A stretch of DNA of 21,625 bases from UBA11579 sp039714215 (GCA_039714215.1 JBDLJU010000023.1:1-21625); one strand, 5' to 3'. Counted from the first letter of the stretch, positions 1 through 8,034 are shown. Program-made: numbers and translations. The notes: a model not told the origin generated them from the letters alone.

Positions 1-918
1 GAATATTTCGACATCTCCCCCAGCGATGGTCAGGTTGCCTATATCACCCAGAACCAACTTTTCCTGATCAACTCAGACGGCAGCGGACGAACACTTCTCA
101 TCGATGGCGGCCTGGTGGATGAGCAAAGCAAAGCATACCACTTCTCCAGGAAACTCAACGGAGTCAACTGGTCACCCGGTGGGGAAATGCTCGCATATGG
201 TTTAGATGGCATCCACTTTTACCTATTATCCGAGCAGAGCGACCTGCATGTGGTTCAAAATACAATTTTAGAGGATACTGAAGGTGAACTTAGGCCCACG
301 GAATTGTATTCCCCGGTATCCTGGTCCCCTGACGGGAGCAGGATACTCTTGGAAGTGGGGTTGGTCGAAGGCGGCTCACTGGCTGTCTTCCATTTAGAAA
401 GCGGGGCTTTGGTGCGTTTAGGCAGTGATGGGATTGTGTGCTGCCATCCAGCCTGGTCACCAGAGAGCGACTCGGTATTGGTGGCCAGCCCAACCATCGG
501 CGTGCTGCCGGCGGGTTTATGGCGATTTGATGCCGAGACTGGCAGAGAGATAGAACTGATCCACCACACTTCTGACGATGGCACACTTAATTTTGCCTCC
601 TGGCCGCTGCAGCTGCAAAACGGAGAGCTGCGCTATTTCTTCAACAATATGCCTGCTTTTCCTGAAGGGGAGGTCAGCATGGTGATGGTTAAAGCTGGAA
701 ATGATGCTGTCAGCGAACGCACACCAATTAGAATTGAATATTGGTTAAATTATGAAGTGCTCTGGGCAGAAGATGGCAGCCTGGCAATCGCAGTCCAGCC
801 CGCGACCGGTGTCCCGCCTGGCTGGCCGCGGACAGGACCAATTTTATTAATCCCGGCAAACTCTGACGCGGTAATCCCCCTTGCAGGGAATGGGTACAGC
901 TTACGTTGGGGACCCTGA
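1..918 (+). CDS. WD40-like (PD40/TolB-type) beta-propeller protein, 5' truncated by window edge
   Basis: The reading frame is open from base 1 to a TGA at 916-918, so the true start lies upstream of the window and about 305 residues are visible. The protein contains spaced W-S-P-D/G-G type motifs (NWSPGGEMLAYG, SWSPDGSRILLEV, AWSPESDSVLVA, WAEDGSLAIAV), the signature of WD40-like/PD40 beta-propeller blades seen in TolB-type and dipeptidyl-peptidase-type propellers. At least four blades are visible. No catalytic domain follows the propeller, so enzymatic function cannot be assigned. Related proteins are often extracytoplasmic, but the N-terminus that would hold a signal peptide is missing. The last 18 bases overlap the 3' end of the minus-strand flavin-reductase-like gene. 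A GTG at 115 exists but is only an internal codon of this frame. Confidence 0.72.
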   Translation, partial: EYFDISPSDGQVAYITQNQLFLINSDGSGRTLLIDGGLVDEQSKAYHFSRKLNGVNWSPGGEMLAYGLDGIHFYLLSEQSDLHVVQNTILEDTEGELRPTELYSPVSWSPDGSRILLEVGLVEGGSLAVFHLESGALVRLGSDGIVCCHPAWSPESDSVLVASPTIGVLPAGLWRFDAETGREIELIHHTSDDGTLNFASWPLQLQNGELRYFFNNMPAFPEGEVSMVMVKAGNDAVSERTPIRIEYWLNYEVLWAEDGSLAIAVQPATGVPPGWPRTGPILLIPANSDAVIPLAGNGYSLRWGP

Positions 919-1425
919 TCTCGTTAAATTCCGATAATCACGATTGAAATAAACCAATGGGGAAATTTGATCTCCGCCAGCATGCACCTGAGCGGCGGCG
1001 ACTTCGCCGATCATCATGGTATTGGTGCCGGCATTGTGCTGAGCGACCAAACGGCAGTCAAAGAATGCCAACCCGGCGTGCAGCAGCGGTGAACCAGTCT
1101 CCAGAGTATATGTCTCTAAACCAACAAAACGGTCGTCAGATTCGGTGTTCATCCCGGCAAAACGGTTAGAAATTTCTTTTTGATCTGAGTTGAGAATGGT
1201 GACGCCAAAAGCTTGAGACCCGATCACCAGGTCGTGAGTGCGGGTGGCTTTTTGCAGGGAGACCATTACAAGGGGCGGCTCAAGGGAGAGAGAGGTAAAC
1301 GAGCTGACTGTCATACCGTGGCGAATACCCTTAAACTCCGCGCCAACGATCGCCACCCCGCTGGTCCAAAAACGCATTGCTTCCCGGAGTTCATCTCCAG
1401 GCTGAATTGAAAGATGATCGCTCAT
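901..1425 (-). CDS. Flavin reductase-like, FMN-binding split-barrel protein
   Basis: This 174-residue protein matches the flavin reductase-like family. It has an N-terminal MRFWTSGVAIVGAE strand, the T-V-S-S-F-T-S-L-S-L-E-P-P-L flavin-site segment (about residues 40-53), and a C-terminal MIGEV...PLVYFNRDYRNL end. Family members are cytoplasmic FMN-binding dimers. They either reduce flavin with NAD(P)H for a partner monooxygenase or act as flavoredoxin-type electron carriers. No partner oxygenase lies nearby, so the electron acceptor is unknown. The start is an ATG at 1425. No clear Shine-Dalgarno motif precedes it. The 3' end overlaps the convergent propeller gene by 18 bases. The length is normal for the family. 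Confidence 0.85.
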   Translation of the reverse strand: MSDHLSIQPGDELREAMRFWTSGVAIVGAEFKGIRHGMTVSSFTSLSLEPPLVMVSLQKATRTHDLVIGSQAFGVTILNSDQKEISNRFAGMNTESDDRFVGLETYTLETGSPLLHAGLAFFDCRLVAQHNAGTNTMMIGEVAAAQVHAGGDQISPLVYFNRDYRNLTRSGSPT

Positions 1426-1559
1426 AGGATTTAGAATCTATTTGGAGGAGAGATATTACGTATGAAATAGATGGTAGTGGACAGTAGGCAGCAGGTAGAG
1501 CCCCCCTTTCAGGCTGGATGGTTCGCAATGACCTGTTTTCCTCCCCCACTAGAGGGTGA

Positions 1560-1592
1560 AAAATCCCCGGCTGAAGCCTCGACCTCAAATAA
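1560..1592. repeat. Diverged intergenic repeat, copy A
   Basis: This 33-base stretch aligns without gaps to 1987-2019 at 27 of 33 positions. Both copies carry a small GGCT-NN-AGCC palindrome followed by a conserved CAAATAA end. Similarity weakens outside these limits. The copy lies in the 237-base gap between the flavin-reductase-like gene and the Smr gene. It could be a remnant of a dispersed REP-like element. With two copies the family cannot be defined. Confidence 0.5.
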
Positions 1593-1662
1593 ACGAGGGC
1601 TGGCAAGGAATAATTATTTAATCACAGCTTGATCGGAAATGAAAAATGGTAGTGAATAAATG

Positions 1663-1917
1663 TTAATGTCGGAAATGGACGAAGATCCGCCCATGATTTT
1701 TATCGTCTTTCTCAACGCGATGGTAAAGCTTGCGAATGTGCTTCTGGTCAAGAAAGCGGAGGACTCGTTTCTTTAATTGACCGCTCCCTTTTCCAGGAAT
1801 GATCTCAACCAGCTTGATCCGCTTCTCAACTGCCTCTTCGATCACTCGATTGAGTTCTTTTTCGATCATCTCACCCCGATTGTAAATATCATGCAGATCA
1901 AGTTTTAACTTTGCCAT
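1663..1917 (-). CDS. Stand-alone Smr domain protein
   Basis: This 84-residue protein is almost entirely an Smr (small MutS-related) domain. It has the N-terminal LDLH motif (residues 6-9), the central IIPGKGSGQLKKRVL segment (residues 39-53, containing the GKGSG variant of the family's HGKG/TGKG loop) and the terminal GRIFVHF strand. Smr domains are nucleic-acid-binding modules, often nicking endonucleases, found at the C-terminus of MutS2 and as free-standing proteins. Here no MutS2 portion is present. The ATG at 1917 is the only reasonable start; the upstream region is A-rich without a strong Shine-Dalgarno. The gene is isolated, with gaps of more than 200 bases on both sides that hold two copies of a repeat. 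Substrate is unknown. Confidence 0.8.
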   Translation of the reverse strand: MAKLKLDLHDIYNRGEMIEKELNRVIEEAVEKRIKLVEIIPGKGSGQLKKRVLRFLDQKHIRKLYHRVEKDDKNHGRIFVHFRH

Positions 1918-1986
1918 ATTTTATTCTGTTCACTTTTTTTGTGCCTACCGCAGTGCTCGATGGGCTTCCCATACCGGCAGGAGATC

Positions 1987-2019
1987 AAAAACACCGGCTA
2001 AAGCCTTGACACCAAATAA
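1987..2019. repeat. Diverged intergenic repeat, copy B
   Basis: This is the partner of the repeat at 1560-1592, in the same orientation, with six mismatches over 33 bases. It lies between the Smr gene and the terminator of the acyl-CoA operon. The core GGCTAAAGCC is a short palindrome. Confidence 0.5.
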
Positions 2020-2070
2020 TATCGAGAAACCTGCTTGTGAATATTAATAAATCGAACTTCCATTGATCAA

Positions 2071-2110
2071 CAAAAACCCAGACCTGACATATTTTCTGCC
2101 AGGCCTGGGT
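2071..2110 (-). terminator. Intrinsic terminator after hbd
   Basis: An 11-base stem with one A-C mismatch pairs 2076-2086 with 2100-2110 around a 13-base loop. Read on the minus strand it ends in a T-rich stretch (complement of the A-run at 2072-2076). It starts 15 bases after the stop codon of the 3-hydroxybutyryl-CoA dehydrogenase gene, so it closes the thiolase-dehydrogenase operon. Confidence 0.75.
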
Positions 2111-2125
2111 AATCATGTTTAGTTT

Positions 2126-2974
2126 TTAGCTGTAATCGTAGAAGCCTTTGCCGCTCTTGCGGCCCAAATACCCGGCATCGACCATGCGGCGCAGCAGCGG
2201 GGCTGGGCGGTATTTGTCTTCACCAAGGTCACGCTGGAGCACTTCCATGACGAAAAGGATCACATCCAGGCCGATCAGGTCGGCAAGGGTCAACGGTCCC
2301 ATCGGGTGCGCCATGCCGAGCTTCATCACGGTATCGATCGCCTCCGGGGTCGCAATCCCATCCTGAAGAGTGTAAACCGCTTCGTTGATCATCGGGCAGA
2401 GGATGCGGTTGGAGACAAAACCGGGGGAGTCTTTGACCACCACCGGGGACTTGCCCATCTGCTCCGCCATTGCGACCACGGTCTCGACGACCTCGTCGCT
2501 GGTTTGTAGGCTGCGGACGACTTCCACCAGCTTCATCAGCGGTACGGGGTTGAAAAAGTGCATCCCGACGACTTTCTCGGGCCGAGAGGTAGCAGCAGCA
2601 AGCTTGGTCAGGCTGATTGAAGAAGTGTTAGACGACAAGATCACATCCGGTTTGGCGACTGCGTCCATTTTTGTGAAAATATCAAATTTTAGCTCAGGGT
2701 TCTCAGTCGCAGCCTCGATCACAAAATCAGCTTCGGCGATTCCGTCCATCGAAGTGGTCGCAACCACACCAAGGGCCGCGTCGCGCTGCTCGGCGGTGAT
2801 CTTTTCCTTGGCGAAAAACTTGGTCACCGATTTTTCAATGGTCGCTTTGCCGCGTTCCAAAGCATCATCATCGACATCCATCATCGTTACCTGATAACCT
2901 GAAACTGCGGCTGTTTGAGCGATTCCATTACCCATTGTTCCAGCGCCTACCACAAATATTTTTTTAATTTCCAT
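2126..2974 (-). CDS. hbd: 3-hydroxybutyryl-CoA dehydrogenase
   Basis: This 282-residue protein is a full-length short 3-hydroxyacyl-CoA dehydrogenase, which interconverts acetoacetyl-CoA and 3-hydroxybutyryl-CoA with NAD(P). The N-terminal Rossmann motif is GAGTMG (10-15), with an acidic D33-D35 stretch at the end of the second strand that suggests NAD preference. The catalytic set by family alignment is S118, H139 (in MHFFNP), E151 and N189 (in DSPGFVSNR), with the H-to-E spacing of 12 expected for the family. The C-terminus is GYLGRKSGKGFYDYS. The ATG at 2974 is preceded by AGGAGA at good spacing. It lies 24 bases downstream of the thiolase gene and is probably cotranscribed with it. Crotonase and acyl-CoA dehydrogenase genes are not nearby, so whether the pathway is butyrate-type fermentation, syntrophic oxidation or polyhydroxybutyrate cannot be decided. 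Confidence 0.93.
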   Translation of the reverse strand: MEIKKIFVVGAGTMGNGIAQTAAVSGYQVTMMDVDDDALERGKATIEKSVTKFFAKEKITAEQRDAALGVVATTSMDGIAEADFVIEAATENPELKFDIFTKMDAVAKPDVILSSNTSSISLTKLAAATSRPEKVVGMHFFNPVPLMKLVEVVRSLQTSDEVVETVVAMAEQMGKSPVVVKDSPGFVSNRILCPMINEAVYTLQDGIATPEAIDTVMKLGMAHPMGPLTLADLIGLDVILFVMEVLQRDLGEDKYRPAPLLRRMVDAGYLGRKSGKGFYDYS

Positions 2975-2998
2975 TGTTTTCTCCTGTTTTGGTACCTT

Positions 2999-4207
2999 CT
3001 AGTCTTCGAGCTCGATCGCCATTGCTACAGCCTCACCACCACCGAGGCACAGCCCGGCGATACCGCGCTTGAGGCCGCGATCTTTGAGCGCATAAATCAG
3101 GGTTGTCAGCACGCGGGTGCCGCTGGCCCCAATCGGGTGACCGAGGGCAATTGCCCCGCCATTAACATTGACCTTGTCCCAATCCCAGCCAATCTCAGCC
3201 ATATCATAGCCATCTGCAAGTACCTGAGCAGCAAAGGCCTCATTCAGTTCGACAAGGTCGACTTCATCCATCGTCCAGCCGACTTTGTCCAACAACACCG
3301 GGACCGCCCGTGCCGGGGCAATAAAAATATACTTCGGGTCAACGGCCTGTTGGGCATACCCGATGATCCGGGCAAGGGGTTTTTGCCCAATCGCTTCAGC
3401 TTTTTTACGGCTGGCAACCACCACTGCAGAAGCGCCATCATTTAACCCTGGTGAATTTCCGGCTGTAGAGCGTCCATCTGGCCGGAAGGCGGGCTTGAGC
3501 TTTGCGAGCAGTTCAATTGATGTATCCGCTCGGGGAGATTCATCGGTATCCACAATCGTGACCTTGCCCTTGCGGCCAGGCACCTCAACAGGAATGATCT
3601 CATCCTTGAATTTTCCTGTTTCGATGGCGACAAGCGCTTTCTGATGACTGTTGAAGGCAAACTCATCCATCGCTTCACGGGTAACCTTGTACTCCTCGGC
3701 AATAAAATCAGCAGCTTCTCCCATGATCCAGTCTTCAAAAGCATCCCACAAGCCATCATTCTGGATCGAATCCACCAGCGGTGCATTTCCATAGCGGAGC
3801 TGCCCCAGACGGCCGTGAACCAGGAAAGGCGCCTGGCTCATGCTTTCCATGCCGCCGGCAACGAACAGCTCGCCATCACCAGCTTTAATTGCCTGGGCAG
3901 CAAGCATTACCGTTTTTAAACCAGAGCCGCAGACCTTGTTGACGGTCATAGCGCCAACAGAGCTCGGCAAACCGCTAAAGATGGCAGCCTGACGAGCAGG
4001 GTTTTGCCCCTGCCCGGCGGAAACCACATTGCCCATCAAGACTTCATCGATCTCGCCTGGGTCGGACAGCTTGGCCCGGGCTACCGCTTCTTTGACCACA
4101 ATCGCTCCCAAACGGGGGGTGGGGATACTGCTCAGGCCGCCCAAAAAACGACCAATTGGCGTGCGAACGGCGCTAAGAATTACTGCTTCACTTTGCTGTT
4201 TAGTCAT
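2999..4207 (-). CDS. Acetyl-CoA C-acetyltransferase (thiolase)
   Basis: This 402-residue protein has all the thiolase landmarks: the nucleophile C93 in NKVCGSGLK, NEAF at 322-325, H357 in GGAIALGHPIGASG and the second cysteine C387 in CLGGG. The family condenses two acetyl-CoA to acetoacetyl-CoA or runs the reverse thiolysis, in the cytoplasm as a tetramer. Length and the absence of extra domains fit acetoacetyl-CoA thiolase. The start ATG at 4207 is preceded by GGAGAAGGAATAA, a strong Shine-Dalgarno. It is the first gene of a two-gene unit with hbd. A terminator lies immediately upstream at the end of the HIT gene, so expression needs either read-through or a promoter that I could not identify. 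Confidence 0.93.
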   Translation of the reverse strand: MTKQQSEAVILSAVRTPIGRFLGGLSSIPTPRLGAIVVKEAVARAKLSDPGEIDEVLMGNVVSAGQGQNPARQAAIFSGLPSSVGAMTVNKVCGSGLKTVMLAAQAIKAGDGELFVAGGMESMSQAPFLVHGRLGQLRYGNAPLVDSIQNDGLWDAFEDWIMGEAADFIAEEYKVTREAMDEFAFNSHQKALVAIETGKFKDEIIPVEVPGRKGKVTIVDTDESPRADTSIELLAKLKPAFRPDGRSTAGNSPGLNDGASAVVVASRKKAEAIGQKPLARIIGYAQQAVDPKYIFIAPARAVPVLLDKVGWTMDEVDLVELNEAFAAQVLADGYDMAEIGWDWDKVNVNGGAIALGHPIGASGTRVLTTLIYALKDRGLKRGIAGLCLGGGEAVAMAIELED

Positions 4208-4244
4208 TTATTCCTTCTCCAAATCGATAGATAACTGATATAAC

Positions 4245-4285
4245 AAAAAAACGCCGGGAAGTTACCATGCGGCCAACACCCGGCG
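4245..4285 (-). terminator. Intrinsic terminator overlapping the end of the HIT gene
   Basis: On the minus strand the 7-base stem CGCCGGG (complement of 4279-4285) pairs with CCCGGCG (complement of 4252-4258), followed directly by seven T (complement of 4245-4251). The 20-base loop contains the TAA stop of the HIT gene at 4262-4264, so half of the stem is coding sequence. Confidence 0.75.
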
Positions 4286-4738
4286 AAAGGTCTCATCCAG
4301 TGTTTCAGGAAGCACTCGTGTCTCACCTATTGCGGAAATATAGTTGGTGTCCCCTCTCCAGCGTGGAACGATATGAATGTGGATATGCTCTTCGATCCCC
4401 GCCCCAGCGGCTTCTCCCATATTGATCCCAATATTGAATCCCTGGGGATCATAGATCTTGCTGAGCACCTGGCTGCTTTGGGTGACCAGCTCAATCATCT
4501 CGGCGCGCGTTTCGGGGGTCAACGCCTCTAGCTGAGGGGCATGCTGGAACGGTAAAACCATCAAATGACCACTGGTATATGGGAAGCGGTTAAGAATGAC
4601 AAATGCATTTTCACCCCGATGTACAATCAAATTTTCTTCCCCGTCCGGGGTATACTCCAATGCCTGGCAAAATACACAGCCATTTTTCTTGAATGTTTGG
4701 ATATATGCCATTCGCCAGGGTGCCCAAAGCTGCTTCAT
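4262..4738 (-). CDS. HIT family nucleotide hydrolase/phosphorylase
   Basis: This 158-residue HIT (histidine triad) protein carries the motif H118-I-H120-I-H122 in EEHIHIHIVPRW. A C21-x-x-C24 pair (GCVFC) probably belongs to the structural zinc site found in many bacterial HIT proteins. HIT enzymes act on nucleoside phosphates such as Ap4A or AMP-amides through the middle histidine. The N-terminal MKQLWAPWRMAYI matches the usual start of the Ap4A-phosphorylase-like branch, so I chose the ATG at 4738. A longer reading starts with TTG at 4804, but its GGAGG touches the start codon with no spacer. Its 3' end overlaps the terminator. Substrate is not certain. Confidence 0.87.
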   Translation of the reverse strand: MKQLWAPWRMAYIQTFKKNGCVFCQALEYTPDGEENLIVHRGENAFVILNRFPYTSGHLMVLPFQHAPQLEALTPETRAEMIELVTQSSQVLSKIYDPQGFNIGINMGEAAGAGIEEHIHIHIVPRWRGDTNYISAIGETRVLPETLDETFRRVLAAW

Positions 4739-4972
4739 TGAATTATTTTTCCATTCCTTGATGATCTGTCGTCCGGAAACCCTGGGGATTGAAATTTTCC
4801 GCAACCTCCAATTCCCGGCAGCATTTATATTTTAACAGAAATTATTCAATTTTGGATGCGGGTCTTGGATTCTCCAATTTGCGCTCTCGAAATTGAGAAA
4901 ACCAGCCTGGTCTGCTGAGCATTGATTGGATTGAGGATACGATTCAACACCAGCAATTTTTACACCTCCGCA

Positions 4973-5001
4973 TTGACAGCTATCTTTATCCGGTTTATCC
5001 T
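4973..5001 (+). promoter_or_regulatory. Candidate promoter of xseA
   Basis: A perfect -35 TTGACA (4973-4978) is followed after 17 bases by TATCCT (4996-5001), a four-of-six match to TATAAT. The predicted transcription start falls at about 5008, next to the ATG at 5009, which would make the mRNA essentially leaderless. No Shine-Dalgarno precedes either ATG. Confidence 0.45.
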
Positions 5002-5008
5002 GATGGCG

Positions 5009-6241
5009 ATGAACGAGCAACTATCCTTACTTCCTGAGATTCCCGCCAGCCTCTCGGTTGCACAGGTGAACGCCTACCTTCGAGAGCTGCTGGAAGGCGA
5101 TTCGACCCTGCAAAATCTATGGGTAAGAGGGGAAATTTCCAACCTTTCTGTGCCGCGATCCGGGCATATGTACTTCACGCTGAAGGATAGGCAGGCAAGC
5201 CTACGCTGTGTGATGTGGCGCAGTCAGGCAGCCAGGTTGAGCTACATGCCCCAGGACGGCGACCAGGTAGAAATCCATGGGAGTGTCAGTGTCTACGAGG
5301 CGAGCGGGCAGGTCCAGCTGTATGCCGACCAGATTCGTCCGGTCGGAGAGGGCCTGCTCTTCCAGGAGTTCAACAAGCTCAAACAAAAGCTTGAGGCAGA
5401 AGGTTTATTTGACCCGGAGAAGAAAAAGCCGCTGCCCTTCAGCCCAAAAACAATCGGGGTGGTCACCTCCCCAACCGGAGCTGCATTGCGGGATATGCTC
5501 AACACCTTGAAGCGGCGCTATCCGATGATTAACGTAATCCTCTCCCCAACCCAGGTGCAGGGTGATGCCGCTCCCGGCGGGATTGTGGCAGCGCTTGAGC
5601 TGCTCAACCAATACATTCAACCGGAGGTGATCCTGATTGCCCGCGGAGGAGGATCGATAGAAGACCTGTGGGCCTTCAACGACGAACAGGTCGCCCGAGC
5701 AATCGCGGCTTCGGATGCGCCGGTAATTTGCGGTGTCGGACACGAGACTGATTTCACGATTGCGGATTTTGTCGCGGACCTACGAGCGCCCACCCCTACT
5801 GCGGCAGCTGAACTGGCTGTGCCAGATCAAATGGAAATCCGAGGAATTTTGCTCGAGAGAATCGAAAAGCTGGGATTAAACTTTCTTGATTTGGTTAAAC
5901 AGAAACGTTGGGATTTAGCCCAGATGCAGGCATCACTGCTGCGCCGTTCGCCAGAAGGGCAGCTGCGCAGCTCAAGGCAGCTGGTTGATGAGTTATTCCG
6001 GCAAGGAGAGAGGGCAATTGAGCACCAAATTGAGCTGTACCGCACCAAACTAAAAGGCTACTCCCAGCACATTGCCGCCCTTAATCCCCAGATGATCCTT
6101 GAACGCGGCTATGCGCTCGTCACTCAGCCTGATGGAAGTGTGATCAGACAGAGAAGTGATGTTGAAGCTGGGGACCGGTTAAATATCCAGGTTTCCGATG
6201 GGGAATTCGGGGTGCAAGTAAATGATAAAACATCCAAGTAA
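5009..6241 (+). CDS. xseA: Exodeoxyribonuclease VII large subunit
   Basis: XseA is the catalytic large subunit of exonuclease VII, which with XseB degrades single-stranded DNA from both ends. The visible signatures are the N-terminal OB-fold (SVAQVNAYLRELLE...LWVRGEISN...SGHMYFTLKD), the linker GVVTSPTGAALRDML, the conserved catalytic region ARGGGSIEDLWAFNDE and GHETDFTIADFVADLRAPTPTAAAE, a long helical region and the C-terminal PQMILERGYALV. The chosen ATG at 5009 gives 410 residues; an ATG at 5003 adds two residues, and a frame-open start at 4922 adds a stretch unlike the family. A Shine-Dalgarno is not visible. The stop codon TAA ends one base into the ATG of the longer xseB reading, so the pair is tightly coupled. 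Confidence 0.94.
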   Translation: MNEQLSLLPEIPASLSVAQVNAYLRELLEGDSTLQNLWVRGEISNLSVPRSGHMYFTLKDRQASLRCVMWRSQAARLSYMPQDGDQVEIHGSVSVYEASGQVQLYADQIRPVGEGLLFQEFNKLKQKLEAEGLFDPEKKKPLPFSPKTIGVVTSPTGAALRDMLNTLKRRYPMINVILSPTQVQGDAAPGGIVAALELLNQYIQPEVILIARGGGSIEDLWAFNDEQVARAIAASDAPVICGVGHETDFTIADFVADLRAPTPTAAAELAVPDQMEIRGILLERIEKLGLNFLDLVKQKRWDLAQMQASLLRRSPEGQLRSSRQLVDELFRQGERAIEHQIELYRTKLKGYSQHIAALNPQMILERGYALVTQPDGSVIRQRSDVEAGDRLNIQVSDGEFGVQVNDKTSK

Positions 6242-6252
6242 TGGAGAATGAA

Positions 6253-6480
6253 ATGAGTAAGAAAAGCGATCCAGCAGAATTAAATTTCGAGCAGGCATTT
6301 GAGGAACTACAAGTGGTGATCAACGAGTTGGAAGCCGGGGAAAAACCCCTGGAGCAATCGCTGACGATGTTTGAGCGCGGCCAGGCGTTGTACCAACGCT
6401 GCACCGACTTGCTCGACAAGGCGGAGCTGAAAGTGCAGCAAATATCTGATTCTGGCGAGTTGAACAACTTCACGGAATAA
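6253..6480 (+). CDS. xseB: Exodeoxyribonuclease VII small subunit
   Basis: This 75-residue protein has the XseB family pattern: FEQAFEELQVVINELEAGEKPLEQSLTMFERGQALYQRCTDLLDKAE is a two-helix coiled coil with the conserved L-E-x-G and L-E-x-S-L-x-x-F-E-x-G motifs. It forms the helical projections of exonuclease VII and controls the activity of XseA. I chose the ATG at 6253 because GGAG at 6243-6246 lies six bases upstream; an earlier in-frame ATG at 6241 overlaps the xseA stop and has no Shine-Dalgarno of its own. The gene converges on the nucleotidyltransferase gene with a 37-base gap and no clear terminator. Confidence 0.93.
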   Translation: MSKKSDPAELNFEQAFEELQVVINELEAGEKPLEQSLTMFERGQALYQRCTDLLDKAELKVQQISDSGELNNFTE

Positions 6481-6517
6481 CCCCTGAACCAAGCAGTTAG
6501 CTGTCCGAAATGGAAAA

Positions 6518-8017
6518 CTATTCTTCTGGCAGCTCTCTGATTTTTTTTCGAATAAATTCTACTGCCTGGGTTTTATCTTCAACCTCACCCACCGCCTGGG
6601 CTTCCCACAAACTTTCAAGCAGATCTCCAATGACCGGACCTGGACGAAGTTCAAACATTTCCAGCAAGTCATCGCCATTTAAGAATGCCTGAGGCTTGAC
6701 TTCTTCAGGTTTTTCCCAATAGGCTTCCAGTAAAGTGCGGACGACATCAATGTGGTGTTCCAACACCGGCTGCGGGAGCGTATGCCCGTAAATCGCCAAG
6801 AGGTCAGCAATCGAGAGCAGGCAAATGTCTACACCTGCTTCGCCTACCGCGCGCCAGAACCGGTAAACCGCCCGTTTGGTGGGCAGCTCTCCTGTTTTGG
6901 CGAGCTGCCAGGGACGCATGTGCCCAGCAACCACGGTCTCTATACGCTGCGCCTCTTGGGTGGACAAACGCAGCGCCTCGGCTCTCTGACGGGTGACCTG
7001 TGCCCCGCTCTGCTCATGACCAATAAAACGAATACGGCCATCTTCCTCGACGCTGCGGTGCCTTGGCTTGGTGATATCGTGGTACAGCCCGGCAAAGAAC
7101 AGCAGAGCTGATATGGAGCGATCGGGGTTCAGCTGGCGATTGAAATGCTCACTGATTCGGTCCCGGTAGCGCCCCAACCGCAGGGAAAGCACACCGCTGA
7201 AGATATCTCCCCCTCCCTCATTGTCATGTTGATAGTTCTTATCCAGCAGGCGGAGGACATCCTCCAGCTTGCTGACCGTATGCACGGCATGCTCCCAGAC
7301 ACCATAGATATGCGGGGCTGATTGAGTGACTGCCTTCATTTCCCCAGTTTCGGGCAGCAGGTGATCAGAGATCCCCAGCAGGTCCATCACGCGCAGATTG
7401 GCGCTTGGCCGCGGGGCGTCCAACAATTTGAACAGCTCATCTCGAAGGCGCTCAATTGAAACCGTGGGAAGCAGATGGACGGCTTGCTTTAGCGCGTCTC
7501 TTGTTTTTGGATGGATGCTCAACTGGTAGCTGGCCGCGATCCGCAGGGCACGCATCACTCTGACGGGGTCATCTGCAAAGGCGGTTGGCGAACAAAACTG
7601 CAGCTGCCCTTTGAGGAGATCTGCACCCCCACCCAATGGATCAATCACGGTGGTGAGATCGTTGAGGCTTAACGCCATGGCATTGACCGTAAAATCGCGT
7701 TTGGAGAGATCCTCATCCAGAGAATCTCCCTGCATGGCGACAAAGTCGAGTACCGTGCGCTGCTCACTTTCCTTATCCAACACCACCCGTCCGACCATGA
7801 AATCCTCATCCATGGTGTAATACGCGCCGTTAAGCTGATTTGCTAATCGGCGGGCGATGGCGAGAGAATCCCCATTGACTACAAAGTCGAGGTCATGAGA
7901 TGCTTTCCCCAAAAGCGCATCCCGGACTGCTCCGCCGACGAGATAGACATCAGAGGTGTCAGCAAGCTGTTTTTGCAGCTGAAGAAGCAGCGAGGGGAGT
8001 TTAAGTGAAGTGGTCAC
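6518..8017 (-). CDS. Class II tRNA nucleotidyltransferase (CCA-adding / poly(A) polymerase type) with HD domain
   Basis: This 499-residue protein begins with the class II nucleotidyltransferase fold: VYLVGGAVRDALLG (24-37), the metal-binding D42-L-D44, KRDFTVNAMAL (106-116), and DPVRVMRALRIAA (150-162). A C-terminal HD phosphohydrolase domain follows, with H243, the pair H313-D314 (LYHDITKPRHR), H334 and H366. Enzymes of this group add CCA, CC or A to tRNA 3' ends, or act as poly(A) polymerases; sequence reading alone cannot separate these. The HD domain in related proteins has phosphatase or phosphodiesterase activity. The start is GTG at 8017, 17 bases after the hpt stop, with only a weak Shine-Dalgarno, which suggests coupling to hpt translation. 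Confidence 0.88.
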   Translation of the reverse strand: MTTSLKLPSLLLQLQKQLADTSDVYLVGGAVRDALLGKASHDLDFVVNGDSLAIARRLANQLNGAYYTMDEDFMVGRVVLDKESEQRTVLDFVAMQGDSLDEDLSKRDFTVNAMALSLNDLTTVIDPLGGGADLLKGQLQFCSPTAFADDPVRVMRALRIAASYQLSIHPKTRDALKQAVHLLPTVSIERLRDELFKLLDAPRPSANLRVMDLLGISDHLLPETGEMKAVTQSAPHIYGVWEHAVHTVSKLEDVLRLLDKNYQHDNEGGGDIFSGVLSLRLGRYRDRISEHFNRQLNPDRSISALLFFAGLYHDITKPRHRSVEEDGRIRFIGHEQSGAQVTRQRAEALRLSTQEAQRIETVVAGHMRPWQLAKTGELPTKRAVYRFWRAVGEAGVDICLLSIADLLAIYGHTLPQPVLEHHIDVVRTLLEAYWEKPEEVKPQAFLNGDDLLEMFELRPGPVIGDLLESLWEAQAVGEVEDKTQAVEFIRKKIRELPEE

Positions 8018-8034
8018 GAGCGCAGACAGCTCAA

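Noticed and set aside
1426..1662. Possible small ORFs in the gap between the flavin-reductase-like and Smr genes
   Set aside because: A plus-strand GGAGGAGA precedes ATG frames that stop at once, and the minus frame at 1391-1606 overlaps the flavin-reductase-like gene and has no motif.
4740..4804. Longer HIT protein starting at TTG 4804
   Set aside because: GGAGG is directly adjacent to the TTG, too close for use, and the family's usual start is at MKQLWAPWRM (4738).
6535..6550. T8 run just after xseB as a terminator
   Set aside because: It lies inside the 3' end of the opposite-strand nucleotidyltransferase gene and no stable stem precedes it on the plus strand.
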